A DNA stretch of 64,000 bases from Lepas anatifera (GCA_034440635.1 JAOTON010001807.1:1-64000), one strand, 5' to 3'; positions 49,301-60,737 are shown, numbered from the stretch's first letter. A program made the numbers and translations. Notes: generated from the letters alone by a model not told the origin.

Positions 49301-50248
49301 ACACGCCTATCTGACCTTTAATGCGTATGCAACACCAGAAGTTTAAAATGCTAAAGTGACAATTTGAGGCGGAGAGATAAGTAGTTCTGATCGTGTAACC
49401 AAGGAGGGTCCAAGGCAAAGCACAAGATGTCCGACGGAATCAACTGATAATTATGTATATTTTGATGGCATGAACATCACTGTATTCCTTTAAAGGGAAT
49501 GTGGCACCTTTATAACGTGCTTTTAACTGAGATAGCCAAGTTGTAAAGCAAGTCGGAATACCCGGAATTCTATATATCATTTGTGTTGGAACTCGATATT
49601 TCCGTAGAAAAAAGCTAAAACCTACCCTGCAAAGTACCCCTCATGTACCCTTAGCAGCAGGACATAGTTTCCATGGTTGTTGGTGTGATGACATATGCTG
49701 ACGTCATGATAAGCATCAGCCAATCGAAGCCCTTGAAGCGTTTCAAGTATGGTAGTGGTTGCCAGATCATGTCATCATCCACAGGCAGATATTTATTTCC
49801 CTTCCTAGAGGATTATTTAAGAAATCAAAATATTGACCTTATTCTACCTTTTTCAGAGAAATCATAAGTGGTTTCATTAATTTCGGCTAAAGGTACGCCT
49901 AATTACACTAAATTCCAGGATTCGACCAAGGTGCCACATTTCCTTTAACATACGCCATTCCCCCAGGGGCGCAACTTTATGTTTTCGATTGGGGGGGCAC
50001 CCGGCTCGAAAGGGGGCCCGTACATGATGGGGGCCCGTATTTTTTAATGAAAATGTGACCGAAAAAACGTATTTTCGACCGTTTGTTGTCGAAAACTGAC
50101 TGCAAAGTTTAAATCACAATTTTTAGCGCGCTATTCACTCACTGTTCATGATTTGCACTATTTAGCCCGAAAAGCAGTCAGAAAACCCAATCTTTTGAAC
50201 GAGCTGCCAAATTTTGTAAGGATATTGGTCAAGTAGGTGTCTACTTAC
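49301..50248. other. Unannotated stretch
   Basis: A G-run block at about 49970-50040 (GGGGCGCAACTT, GGGGGCCCGTA) looks like a broken MITE. No gene seen. Confidence 0.3.
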
Positions 50249-50411
50249 CGCCTTCGTCGTCCACGCGGATGCTCTCCTCCGGAGGTACAACGGGATCAGC
50301 CCCGCACGACGCAGGAGGGATGGATGCTGGAGGTCTTTTAGTAAACGGGATCCGGCTAGTGGCCTGGCCGAGGAAGGCAATGATCAGGAAAAGAAGGATT
50401 GGAATTACAAC
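50249..50411 (-). CDS. Putative exon encoding a signal-peptide-like N terminus
   Basis: On the minus strand the exon ends at a near-consensus donor, GGCG|GTAAGTAG. The open frame reads VVIPILLFLIIAFLGQATSR, a hydrophobic signal-like core, then IPFTKRPPASIPPASCGADP and an acidic stretch ESIRVDDEGG. This proline- and serine-rich sequence could be the start of a secreted protein or peptide precursor. No in-frame ATG is present; an in-frame TAA lies seven bases before base 50411, so the left end needs an acceptor (AAAGTAAG is weak) or the start has been lost. No downstream exon was found at lower coordinates. Confidence 0.4.
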
Positions 50412-51289
50412 CTTACTTTACCGTTTTGCTGGAAACTATATACATTGCACTTTTCTGAGTTAGTTTTAAATTGGGGTTTTAATTTTTTGCGGCCGATAGA
50501 TGAAGGTAGCTTGCATAGTAGCAAAAATAGTAGTGATATGAACTACTTTAAGTGGACGCGTACGTTGCTAGAGATTAAATGCAAATATGATCGGGGTCAT
50601 TTTATAATAGTTTGCGAAATTAGCAAGACGATTCTAGATTCATAGGTTACCTGAAAAATGAAGAAAGTCTGGGTAGTTTTGCTAGAGCAGCCTCTCGGTC
50701 TTGAATGTTCTTTGTTTTACGCTTTTGTGCACCCGACTTATGTTTATACTGTCCAACCATTTTAACATTCACACCTGGAACGAAATCGCATTATCACGAA
50801 TAATTTGATACAAATGGAAGGTAGAGATCGAAGTGCGAAATTCCTTTATCAGCAGGGAAATCGAACCTACTGATATTTATGTTACATGATCAAGACGCCT
50901 TTTTCTGATCCATTCACCTTGCCAGTTCAATGACATTTTACAGCATTGGGTACCGGTCAAGGGGTACGTACCACCTGTTCATAGTACTATGAACAGGTGG
51001 TACTGCCTATTTCCCATTACAATCCTCATATGGGATCAGTACAGAATGAATGGGGGGCCTAAAATTTCTCACGCCCCATCCATCTCTCCCCGAATGTTCC
51101 AGGAGGCACGGAACCGACCGCACGTTGCCCGGGAAAACCACACGGGGCCCGCAAGAATGGCAGGGGCCGGTTTCGGCAACAGGGAGCACGGATACACCCC
51201 CTGGGGCACGAAACTGCTAAAAATAAGAGACTCCTGCAAATGCGCGACTAACACAACAGCCTCAGTTTCTGCACGATATTCTTAGACCA
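50412..51289. other. Unannotated stretch containing a perfect palindrome
   Basis: Apart from the 36-bp palindrome at 50968-51003 nothing is supported. GGGGCCC-like words begin to appear from about 51130, the edge of the minisatellite zone. Confidence 0.3.
50968..51003. repeat. Perfect 36-bp palindrome
   Basis: The half-arm GTACCACCTGTTCATAGT is followed directly by its exact reverse complement, with no loop bases. Confidence 0.95.
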
Positions 51290-51790
51290 CAAGGGGCCCA
51301 GACAGACCACAGAGGGCCTGAGCACACCAAAGGGGCCGGGCAGACGACAGGAACCCAGAAAACCATAGGATCCCGGTAAACCCACAAGGGGCCCGAGCAG
51401 ACCACACACAGCCAGCAATTTGGCTGGGCTCTGCCCGATATGTGCTGGGCTTTGACTGGGCAGAGTCCGAATGCATGGGCTCAGCCCGGGTCCGGCTCCG
51501 CTCCGCCTAGGCAGAGCCCATGGTCAAGCAAGACCGGGCTCTACCGCTCGGGCAAGTTGTCCTCCCCCGACCTAATGTCGGGCTCAGCCCGAGTCTATGT
51601 GGCTCAGCTATGAGTCTTATGGCTCGGGCAGAACCCGGCCCAGCCCGTCTGGGCCCGATCGGAATTGCTCGCTGGGCCGCGGGCCCGGGCAGACCACACG
51701 GGGCCTGGACATATGAAAAGACCCGGGCAGACCACAGGGATCCGAGCAGAACACAGGGGCCAGGCTAACCACAGGGGAGCCCCAGTCTGC
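51290..51790. repeat. Degenerate GGGGCCCGGGCAGACCACA minisatellite, outer part
   Basis: Decayed copies of the 19-20-bp unit (GGGGCCCAGACAGACCACA and similar) occur at 51290-51415 and 51685-51785. Between them is a block rich in GGGCTCAGCCCG and GGGCAGAGCC words. Open frames across it are by-products of the repeat. Confidence 0.7.
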
Positions 51791-52065
51791 AAAGTATGGC
51801 AGCAGACCCGACGAGTCCGCACCAGCCATGTAGATTTTTCACACCACCAGCAGCCTAAAATTCATCAAACACTGGTGAGAAATTTCACTGACCCGGAAAT
51901 TTTCATGTTTTTACCAGTTTCTCCCTTCTCAGAACTCTATGGGTGATTGATTTGAACTCCCTCGGACCATACGGCAAAAGCGGGTATTTGTTTCCTCCAA
52001 AGTTCGCACCACCTGAAGGGTGTCCGCACCACGAGATCTCGCCGAAAGTGCCATACTTTGCAGAC

Positions 52066-52500
52066 TAGGAGGGGCCCGGGCAAACCACAGAGGGCCCGCG
52101 CAGACAAAAGGGGCCCCGGACGGACAAAAGGGGCCCCGCAGAGGCCACACGGAGGCCCGGACAGATCAAAAGGGTTCCGGGAAAACCACAGGAGGCCCGG
52201 GCAGACCACAAGGGGCTCGATCGGACCAAAATGGGCACTAGCAGACAAGAGGTTCGTGCAGACCAAATGGGGCCGGGCAGACCACAGGGGCCGGGGCAGA
52301 CCACGGGGGCCCGGGCAGACCATAGGGGCTCAGGAAGACCACAATGACCCCGGGAAGACCACAAGGGGACCGAGCGGAGCACAGGGGGCCCGGGCAGGTC
52401 ACAGGGGCCTGAGCAGACCACAGGGGCCCGGACAGGCCACAGGGGGCCCGGTCAAACCAATAGGGGCCCGGGATACCACAGGTGCCCGCATGGCAAGCAT
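52066..52500. repeat. Minisatellite, unit about 20 bp (GGGGCCCGGGCAGACCACA)
   Basis: About twenty tandem, divergent copies of a unit around GGGCCCGGGCAGACCACAGG. Long frames on both strands (such as repeated GLPGPLWSARAP) follow from the repeat length and are not taken as genes. Confidence 0.9.
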
Positions 52501-53068
52501 GACAGAGGCTGGTTGCAGTTACACGAACTGCATCCATGGCAGGCCCGTCTGCATCCACAGGGTATTAACTACTGGGAGTAGGGACCCGGCTGCGGCCACC
52601 AGGGAGGGAGGGGCAAATGGGGTGGCCACCAGGGGGGGAATCCAAATCAGAGCATAACGAAACTTTTCCAGAGTAGACACAAATCGACTGAATCATAAGC
52701 ATGCCAATTTTACTGTTAAAAGCAAACTTTGTGCAAATCATTCGCCTCGGCGAATACGACAAGAGAGCCACGAGCATGCCTTTGCTTCCTTCGCGCTGTG
52801 TTGACAAGCCCGGGAAATTAAGAGGCAACCATTCGCCGGCGGACTCACATTATATGACCCAGATTTGACGACAAGATATGATACGCTCTTTGACACACAA
52901 ATTTAAGAGTCTTAAATTTGTCTGTATTTAAAATTCCTCTAGAACTAACAAAAATGGAACACTTCATGCACATTTCTGACAAAAATGCCTAGAAATATAT
53001 CAATGAAGAAAAGTAGTGCCGACGGAGAGATGCCAAAATAACAAACATGCCAATTTAGTAAACCAGTA

Positions 53069-53439
53069 CAGTGGCGGATGCAGGGGGGCAGCAAAAAGGC
53101 ATTTTCCCCGCAAACGGAAAAGCTCGGAGCAAAACTGTTTTTGCCCCCAAAACGATCGACCTCCTTTTTCCCCCTACTCCTTTTTAGTTTGAAAGCAAGA
53201 TTTTGGTGCTTCAACTCTCAACTTCAAACAGAACCAGTTAAGTTTAGTGGAAATATGGGGCCTTGGATAGGACAGAAGTATATTGAGCCCATGTTTTTCA
53301 CCCGGTGACTTTTGCTTTGCTTTTCGCCTCACATACCCAAAGTTCTACTGGGAAGTCATATGTAGCGCTGTTTTGCACTGCGTGACGTTTTTCGACTTTG
53401 GTTTGCCCCTCCCAAGCCGACCAGCTAGATCCGCCACTG
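53069..53439 (-). mobile_element. hAT MITE, family B (inverted)
   Basis: Ends CAGTGGCGGATGCAG and CTAGATCCGCCACTG; perfect 8-bp duplication AACCAGTA (53061-53068 and 53440-53447). 371 bp, the reverse complement of the type at 19320-19700 (CTTCAACTCTCAACTTCAAA). Confidence 0.93.
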
Positions 53440-53616
53440 AACCAGTACTTATCGGAAGGGGCCCAGCTAGGTACGGTGGGGGGTGGTGAACTATCAGGGG
53501 TCGTAAGCAAGGCAAGGAGCCCGCCTAGAGCCAGAGGAGGCCTGGTTAGGCCAGAGGGAGCCTGAAATTATAGTACGGGTTCCCGGATACAGCGAAGTGG
53601 GAGGAGTAGAGTCAGG

Positions 53617-53770
53617 TGCGGATTCAGGCCGATGGTGGGGGAGGGGGCAACGGGGCCCCAAATCGTGGAAGGCATATGGTTTTTGTTTGAAGAACATCCG
53701 TAAAAATCGGCAAAATCGGGGGATTTGGGGGATTGCCCCGTTTGCCCACCCCCCTGGATCCGCTAGTGCT
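53617..53770. mobile_element. hAT-like MITE remnant
   Basis: GTGCGGATTCAGGCCGATGG at the left and CCCTGGATCCGCTAGTG at the right form imperfect TIRs. The same body type occurs at about 21100-21230 (GGGGGAGGGGGCAA near the left end). No clear target duplication. Confidence 0.55.
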
Positions 53771-53789
53771 GTGGTTCCTTGCAGACTAC

Positions 53790-54060
53790 AGGGACACGGA
53801 CAAACCATAGGAGCTCGGGTAAATTGCAGGGGGCCGGGCAGACCGCAGGGGGCCGGGTAGACCACAGGGGGCCGGGCATACCACAGGGGGCCGGGCATAC
53901 CACAGGGGGCCCGGGCAGACCACAGAGGGCCCGAGCAGACTAAAAGGAGCCCAGACCGCCCACAAGGGGCCCGGGCAGACCACAAGGGCCCGGGCAGACT
54001 AAAAGGGGCCAAGGCAGAATACGAGGAGCCCGGTTGCAGTCACAGAGGGCCCGGCTGAAC
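53790..54060. repeat. Minisatellite, 20-bp unit, second block
   Basis: About twelve copies of the GGGGGCCGGGCAGACCACAG unit, cleaner than the first block and some nearly identical (53835-53915). Confidence 0.88.
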
Positions 54061-54269
54061 CAAAAAGGTCCCGAGACTGCCAGAAATAGGGGCTCGGGGG
54101 CAGACAAAATGGGCCTTAGAATATCGTTAGGGGCTCGTTTGCGGCAAGCATACCAGGGAGCCCGGCCGCAGCCACAACAAGCCCAGATAGACCACGGGGC
54201 CCGTCTGTGGTCCGTGGTCCGTGGCCACTCATGGCAAGGGCCCGTCCGTGGCATTAGAGTATCCGCGCC

Positions 54270-55085
54270 TCCTGGACCACAGGGGGCCCGGTTGCAGCCA
54301 CAGGTCCCGGTTGCAGTCACAGGGGGCCCAGGTGGATCACAGGCGCCCGGTTGCGGTGACAGGGGCTCGGGCGGATCACAGAGGGCCCGGTTGGACCACA
54401 GGGAATCCGTTTGTAGTCACAGGGGGCCCGGGTGGATCTCAGGGGGCCCGGTTGCAGTCAAAGAGGGTCCGTGTGGATAACAGGGGGCCCAGGATGGATC
54501 ACATGGGGCCCCGGGTGGATCACAGGGTGCCCAGGCGGATTACAGGGGGCCCGCTTGCAGTCACAGGGGGCCCGGGTGGATCACAGGGGGCCCGGTCGCA
54601 GTCACAGGGGGCCCGGGTGGATGGCAGGGGGCACGGTTTCAGTCACAGGGGCCCGGGGTGGATCATAGATGGCCAGGTTGCAGTCACAGGGGGCCCGGGT
54701 GGACTACAGGAGGCCTGGTCGCAGTCACAGGGGCCTGGGTGGATCATAAGGGGGCCCAGTTGCAGTCACAGGGGCCCGAGTGGATTACAGGGGGCCCGGT
54801 TGCAGTCACAGGGGGGCCGGGTGGATCACAGAGGGCCCGGTTGCAGTCACAGGGGCCCAGGTAGGATCACAGATGGCCCGGTTGCAGTCACAGGGAGCCC
54901 GGGTGGATCACAGGGGACCCGGTCGCAGTCACAGGGGGCCTGGGTGGATTATAGAGGCTCCAGTTGCAGTCACAGGGGGCACGGGTGGGTTACAGGGGGC
55001 CCGGTTGCAGTCACAGGGGGCCTGGGTGGATCATAGAGCGCCCGGTTGCAGTCACAGGGGGCCCGGGTGGGTCACAGAGGGGCCG
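54270..55085. repeat. Higher-order minisatellite, about 41-bp dimer unit
   Basis: About twenty copies of a dimer made of GTTGCAGTCACAGGGGGCCC and GGGTGGATCACAGGGGGCCC. Both halves derive from the 20-bp unit of the neighbouring blocks. Open frames here encode repeats such as GGPGGSQGARLQSQGARVDH and are considered non-genic. Confidence 0.92.
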
Positions 55086-55689
55086 GTTGGATGACAGTAG
55101 GCCCGAGACTGCCGGAATTAGGGACCTGGCTGCAGTCAAAGTGGGCCTGAAAATATCGTTAGGGGCCCAGTTGTGTACACCGAGGTTAAGGGTGGCCCAC
55201 AGGGGACCCGCAAGCATGCCAGGGAGCCTGGCCTCAGCCAAAGCTAGCCCAAGTAGACCACTGGGGCCCGCAATCGTGGCAGGGGCCCGACTGTGTGCGC
55301 AGGGCCCCACAACTTGGGATTGGGGGGCTCGTGGGGTCATTGGGGGGGCTTCTCCGAACATTGGGGGGCGTGAGCCCCCCCAAATATATGGAAACATGCG
55401 CCCCTGCATTCCCCTACCAGCTACCACATCCTTTCGATGCCGCCGCCACACGGTCTCCAGGCAGTCAGAAGCAGAGAAGGCGGATTCCAGGGGGCAAGGT
55501 GTGCAGTTGCTGCCCTTAAATTTTTCAAAGGGGTGCAAAAGCATCTTTTTGCACCCCTTGTTTTTGCTTGGTCCAGGGCGGCGCTCCTTCCCTGGATTCT
55601 GCTGGCGCCCCCGCCGGTCAGAGAAAATCAAGCCTAATCACCGCTTACCTAAAGAGGTAGGATCATCAGTGAGAAATAAAGTAATTTTC
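55086..55689. other. Flank of the minisatellite
   Basis: More decayed copies of the 20-bp unit run to about 55310. A short inverted pair GGGGTGCAAAAGCA/TTTTTGCACCCCTTG at 55530-55560 can fold. No gene seen. Confidence 0.35.
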
Positions 55690-55960
55690 ATATAAGAATG
55701 GCGCCCCCTGACATCAAAGCCGCCCCTAGATAGCAAAAAGCGCCCCCTCCCCTGAGTAAAGGCGCCCGTCTAGATCCGGACAGCAGAGGCGCCTCCGAAG
55801 AAGAGCAACGGCACCCCTGGAAAGCAGAAGGCGCCCCCTCCGCGGAGAGATGACGCCCCTCTGAATAGAATAGCCGCCCTTGGATAGGACATGCATCCCC
55901 GGAGAGCAGAGGTACCTCCTGGAAAGCAAAATACATCCCCGGAGAGCAACTGCGCGGAGG
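55690..55960. repeat. Degenerate tandem array of GGCGCCCCCT-type units
   Basis: About nine irregular units of 25-35 bp, each with a GCGCCCCCTCC-like core and GGATAGCA/GGAAAGCA spacer. A similar pair sits at about 58840-58885. Confidence 0.65.
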
Positions 55961-55987
55961 TAGGGACGGCGGATCCCGAGGGCAGAG

Positions 55988-56006
55988 TGTGCTGCTGCTG
56001 CTGCTT

Positions 56007-56037
<31 letters not shown>

Positions 56038-56109
56038 TGCTGCTGCTTGCTGCTGCTGCTGCTGCCGCCGCCGCTGCTGCTGCTGCTGCTGCTGCTGCTG
56101 CCGCCGCCG

Positions 56110-56140
<31 letters not shown>

Positions 56141-56148
56141 GCCGCCGC

Positions 56149-56188
<40 letters not shown>

Positions 56189-56231
56189 GCTGCTGCTGCT
56201 GCCGCCGCCGCTGCTGCTGCTGCTGCTGCTT
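55988..56231. repeat. CTG/CAG trinucleotide tract, about 245 bp
   Basis: Almost pure CTG, with CCG clusters (for example about 56064, 56099, 56140, 56198) and a few TTC interruptions. It could encode poly-Gln, poly-Ala or poly-Ser on the minus strand and poly-Leu or poly-Cys on the plus strand, but no flanking exon evidence supports a gene. Confidence 0.95.
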
Positions 56232-57934
56232 CAGCACTTGACTGACTAAAGTAGACCGGTGTGGCATAAAGCAGATGATGGTTCTCACTAGTGAATACCG
56301 GCCTGATCGAGCATGGGCATATCGCCACATGACTCTCTCAGACACAGGCTCACGATAGCAAGATAGGAGAGAGATGTTCACATTTCTTGACCCTGTATTA
56401 AAGTTTCCTTTCCTTTGGAATCATGCTGAAAGGCTTCCGTAAAGTATGTAAAGTATACAAGACTCAGATTTTATCTTTCGCATAAATATCTAGACGGCAT
56501 AACGCATGGAAACACTTAAGTTGGCAGCCACTACCTTTTTGTTGTTGTTTTTGGAAAGAGAAAACCTGCAATAGCTTGTACAACTGCGATGAGAACACTT
56601 CGGAACAAAGCAAAAACTCATTACGCTTGTTCTGGAAAAAAGGTTAAAGGCCATTAGATTGGACCAGTAGCTTAAAGGAGCATTAAACATTCCGAGAATA
56701 ATCGTATATATTAGCATGATCGAGCATAATCGTCATCAGCGATTATCAAGCTTGTTATACAAGACAACAGATAGTTTAACGTAACGTGAACCGAAAATTG
56801 GTGCACTGTACTTATGACACTGAAATTTGTGTAGCAGTCGAATCAATTACGGAATTTCGTACTTTCTGTAATTTGTAGTATTTGAATTCGACGGTCAAAA
56901 TATTGTCCCCGTTTATACTTCTGTTGGGTGGCAGGCAAGGTAAAACCCTTTCCCCGCCACCGCTTGCGTGCTCAAGAACGGTACGATTAAACCAATCATG
57001 CAAGCTGCTCCGACAAGTGCAAAATCCGAATGTAAATATAAAAAATCCAGATGCAAAAAGCACTGAAGGTTGTATGTTCGGACACAGGCCCTCGTCAGAA
57101 TAATGTAGTGAAAATAACAAATAGTCATAGAGGCAACTTTGTGTGTGAGGCAACTAGAGTAGAGGCAACTTTAAAGTGCAACTTTGATAATGTTATTTAG
57201 TGTGTCTTGATTTTCTAAGATATGTTCCGGCATTTTAAAAATGTGGCATTATTCATGGAAGAAATTTGTGTACCAAGCACAATAATGCTGCGCCATGGTT
57301 GTAAAACAAAGCGTCATGCCTGCTACCAAAGGTATAAGCCACTAACTGCTGCCAAATATTGTAAGAAATCCTCTATTAAATTTGTCAAACTAGCCTGTCA
57401 CTTAGGTTAAAACCGCTCACAGCCTGAATGCTGCTAGCACTGTCGGTAAAATGGCATATTTCGTATCGTCACAAACCTCTATGAAGCTGAGAGCCTTAAC
57501 CAACGCAGTGAACTGTTCTGAAGTAAATACCGATGCATAAAATAGTCATAGTGTAGCCAGACTTCGAATTGATCTTTACACAAACGCCTGCGGAGATGAG
57601 CTATGGTTCAATAACCGCTACTTCATGCGGTTCTACAAGGCCGCTGTCGATACAAGCCTCTGCCAGCCAGGCACGGACTCTCACCCCGGGTGACTGGTTG
57701 CAACACGCGAGTCACTGTCTATCTGATGGAGGTGGGCGTCGCCAAAAAATGTTTGACATTGGGGTGTGTTGGTGACTGATTTTAATGGTGTAAGGCAAAG
57801 TGAGTATCTTACGGAGCATTTGTAACGGTATTTCGTTAATTTCCACCAGCACGGTTATTAGGGTGAAGTTCGGAACGCTCCTGTAACCATTCTGATATTG
57901 TGATGATGGACAATGTCGGGAATCTTTTCCCGGA
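56232..57934. other. Unannotated stretch with a Penelope-like tail
   Basis: At 57070-57110 (minus) ATTCTGACGAGGGCCTGTGT followed by CCGAACATACAACC resembles a Penelope-like tail. The rest has only short unrecognised frames. Confidence 0.35.
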
Positions 57935-58735
57935 CTAAGGCGCGACCTCATACACAACACAGCTGTAGTCGACCTTCGACTGAATAAGTGATCTGTATAG
58001 TATCAGAAGCATTTGTCGATCCGCGCCGTATCTCATCCTCGTCAGCACCGCCAGTATTTTCAGCGTATCGAAACATTTTTTTTGCGGAGTTCCTTCATGT
58101 GTGGCGCATATGAAAGTTTGCCGAGTGTGATCCCGAGAAATCTTGGGGATAGTCCAGGCCCTGTTGCAAAACTGAGAGCTTTTGGTGCCATATATTTTTT
58201 CAGAAAATACCTACTGGCCTTGAAAAATACCCAAGATAAATGCCGTGAAGAAATGTAACGAATGCCCTATTATTGCCTTGTTTTCGGTTATGACAGTTAT
58301 GACCCACGTGTTTCAATTCTTGTCTTGGGTAATTTTTGACAAAGCACCTGGCACCAAAAGTCTCGGATTGTCGCAAGAGGGCCTGGACCATCCCCCTTGT
58401 TTCCGCTACAACGACGATCGGACTACCGCGAATTAACATCGGGTCATCAGGCTCCACGTCTATTAAAGAAGTGCAAATACTTGGTTTTTGTACTTGAAGA
58501 TTTCAGTCCATTGCGTGTGCTCCATTGCTGCAATGTGTTGAGGCGCTGCAGCCGCCTCTGCGCAGCTGCTGTAGTAGACGCTCTCACCCATATTGTGAAG
58601 TCTTCAACGAAAAGTACCTGACGTATGTTTGCGGGAAGAGTTTCTGCAATATCGTCGATCATAACCACAAACAAGGCTATGGAGATCACAGAACCCTGGG
58701 TTATGCCGCTCTGTTGCTGATACTAATCCGATACG
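57935..58735 (-). pseudogene. LINE reverse transcriptase fragment
   Basis: Minus-strand pieces of a Jockey-type RT. About 58690-58450 reads MISIALFVVMIDDIAETLPA, then the catalytic box as FVEDFTIW (the usual first Asp of the DD pair is Glu), then NTLQQWSTRNGLK. About 58140-57960 reads RFLGITLGKLSYAPHMKELR and LLILYRSLIQSKVDYSCVVY. The order and spacing are those of RT blocks C to E and the thumb. Frameshifts lie between the pieces, and 58190-58440 is disrupted, with a repeated GGTGCCA word at each edge. The altered catalytic box and the shifts make it non-functional. Confidence 0.8.
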
Positions 58736-59049
58736 ACTGAGTTCACGCAAAATCTAAAATACCTATTTTTCAGAAAATCAAAAGTAAACCATTCCATATG
58801 GCCCTGCCGCCGAGTCAAAAGAGCTTCTGCAGAACACCCTTGGATAGCACAGGCGCCCCCTGGGGAGGAGGCGCCCCCTCCCGAAAATCTTGCACCACTT
58901 CTCGAAAATGGAATCCGCCGTCTCTGCCAAAACCGGTAATGGCGAACATATCATTGTGCCGTGACTTCACTGCTGCATTCACGGGGACGTATTGAAGGAA
59001 GCTCGAATTAATTACATCTGTTCCAACTATTCGCTTACATCTGTGTCGT

Positions 59050-59590
59050 TTGGGTGATCCTTCGGGATCACCCATTCATCCTACAGGAAGGACCACCCAA
59101 ACGGCACATGCAGGAGTACCACAACACAAACATAACACGAAACATGCTGACACAAAACACCAGTCCTAGCACAGTGGGGTCGCAGATCACCAGACTCACA
59201 ACACTAAAAGCTCTGTACATCCGAGACACGTTACCCATCATCAACATCAGGGGCGTAGCCAAGTGGGGGGCGGCAGGGACATCCCCCCCCTGAGGGCCCG
59301 AAGGGCTCCCTGAGGACACGGGCCGCGCGAAGCACGGCTTGCCCGCACTATGCTCTGTGGCCAAATATGAAATTTCATACCAGACAGGGCCCTCTTAAGC
59401 CCTCTTCAGCACTTTATTCTGTAACAAGCAGGACCATTTTTACCCATCAGGGCCCTTTTGGCGCTGTCGCAGGGGCTCTTTTCGGGGCACCCCCCCCCCT
59501 GAGTGAAATCCTGGCTACGCCCCTGATCAATATTCACACCAGACAACTCACGCAGCTTCCCCTATACGACAGAAATATTCGATGACTATT
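59050..59590 (+). pseudogene. C-terminal end of a retroelement ORF, split by a hAT MITE
   Basis: The frame PPKRHMQEYHNTNITRNML continues to ITRLTTLKALYIRDTLPIIN at 59235. It is cut by the MITE 59248-59525 and resumes as IHTRQLTQLPLYDRNIR and a stop (59582). The pattern 'L-I-EALYIR---P-IN' is typical of the end of Penelope-like element proteins after their GIY-YIG domain. Removing the MITE and one copy of its duplication leaves a continuous frame, so this ORF end was uninterrupted when the MITE landed. No GIY-YIG residues were found upstream. Confidence 0.5.
59248..59525 (+). mobile_element. hAT MITE, family D (CAGGGGCGTAGCC ends)
   Basis: Ends CAGGGGCGTAGCCAAG and CTGGCTACGCCCCTG. The flanks ATCAACAT (59240-59247) and ATCAATAT (59526-59533) agree at seven of eight bases. 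278 bp; the copy at 62341-62622 is inverted. Confidence 0.9.
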
Positions 59591-59864
59591 TAGGCAGCTA
59601 TAATATGACTGCCACATTGATAGAGAGTATCAATGTGGTGTCTTCATGCTCTATGCGAACCGTGAAATATTAGGTGTGATTGAAATATGTGCTTGGTATT
59701 TTTGTAGTGAAAGATCATTTCTCAATAGTTTGTGCGCTTTACTATAAGGGCTTAAAAATTCAAACAGATTTCTTCTTTTATAGAGCGCCAATTTTGTGTG
59801 TGAGCTTGGTAGAATATTACTTTGCGAAACCTAAACCGGTTTAATGTCCTTTGCTCCGACTTAA

Positions 59865-60637
59865 AGAGAGATACGCAAAAAAATTATTGGCCAGATCAAA
59901 AGGCACAAAAAGTTGCTTCAGAAGTCCTATTCTCATTTTTGCGAATTCAGCCTGCAAATGCCTTACAATTGCTCTCAAAGTCAACATTTCCAGACGACTT
60001 TACCGGTACACCTCATATCGGTGTAAATGACGTACCCCCGGCTAAGGCTATCAAATTCTCTAAAAAACCGGTCCCATTTTTCCTAAGCAGTGACTTGGAA
60101 GCTTAAAACTATTAAATAAAAGTTATTTAAAAACTACTGCCAAAAATAATATTAAAACAAAAATATAGGACTTTTAAAGAAATCACAATTGACCAATCAG
60201 AACGTACAGCCACCTCATAGGGGGTCACGTGACCTTTCTGACGCAAAAGTTTTGTCATCCTGGGTTGAAGCAGAAGACGACTCAAGACCCGAGGTACGAA
60301 ACGGCTGAAGACTTGAGTAATTATGTTTTTTCCGTTTCTATGGCTAACTAAGTCATTTTGTATGTTTAAAGGCTTTATAAAATTAATTCAAATACAAATA
60401 CAGGACAACAAACATTTTTATTAAAAAAAACATTGCTTTTCAACTTTAGATAGTTTTCGAAAAGTAAGTGATGGGTGAAGGTCTCAGCATTTTATCGAAA
60501 GCTGTCAACTTATTTCGATAATGCGTGTATGGCCTCCCAAAATTTTGCCGAAGATACAAAAATAATTGACAGTTTCGTAATCAGGATTTTTCAAATAGCA
60601 AGAAACTACAACAATAATTTTTTTCGCGTATCTTCCT
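59865..60637 (+). mobile_element. TTAA element, family 2
   Basis: Ends AGAGAGATACGC and GCGTATCTTCCT with TTAA at 59861-59864 and 60638-60641. It is collinear with 15373-16146, including GACTTGAGTAATTA and GTCACGTGACCT/GTCATGTGACCT. Confidence 0.88.
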
Positions 60638-60737
60638 TTAACACAAACATACCACAACAGGCGGATCCAGGATTGCCAATCGGAGGGGGGGGCACCTCAT
60701 CTGGACCAGGGCGGCACCACTTTTAAACGGCAAAACC

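Noticed and set aside
52058..52657. A 199-codon frame and matching minus-strand frames with repeated GLPGPLWSARAP
   Set aside because: Product of the 20-bp repeat read in several frames, not a gene.
53790..54060. Possible CRISPR-like array of regular repeats
   Set aside because: The units are contiguous without unique spacers; this is a minisatellite in an animal genome.
54221..55036. A 271-codon plus-strand frame rich in Gly, Gln, Arg
   Set aside because: It follows entirely from the minisatellite repeat; other frames are equally open, and there is no start context or domain.
55726..56381. Minus-strand frames with poly-Ala, poly-Gln and poly-Ser; plus-strand poly-Leu and poly-Cys
   Set aside because: All are readings of the CTG tract; no conserved flanking sequence or splice evidence.
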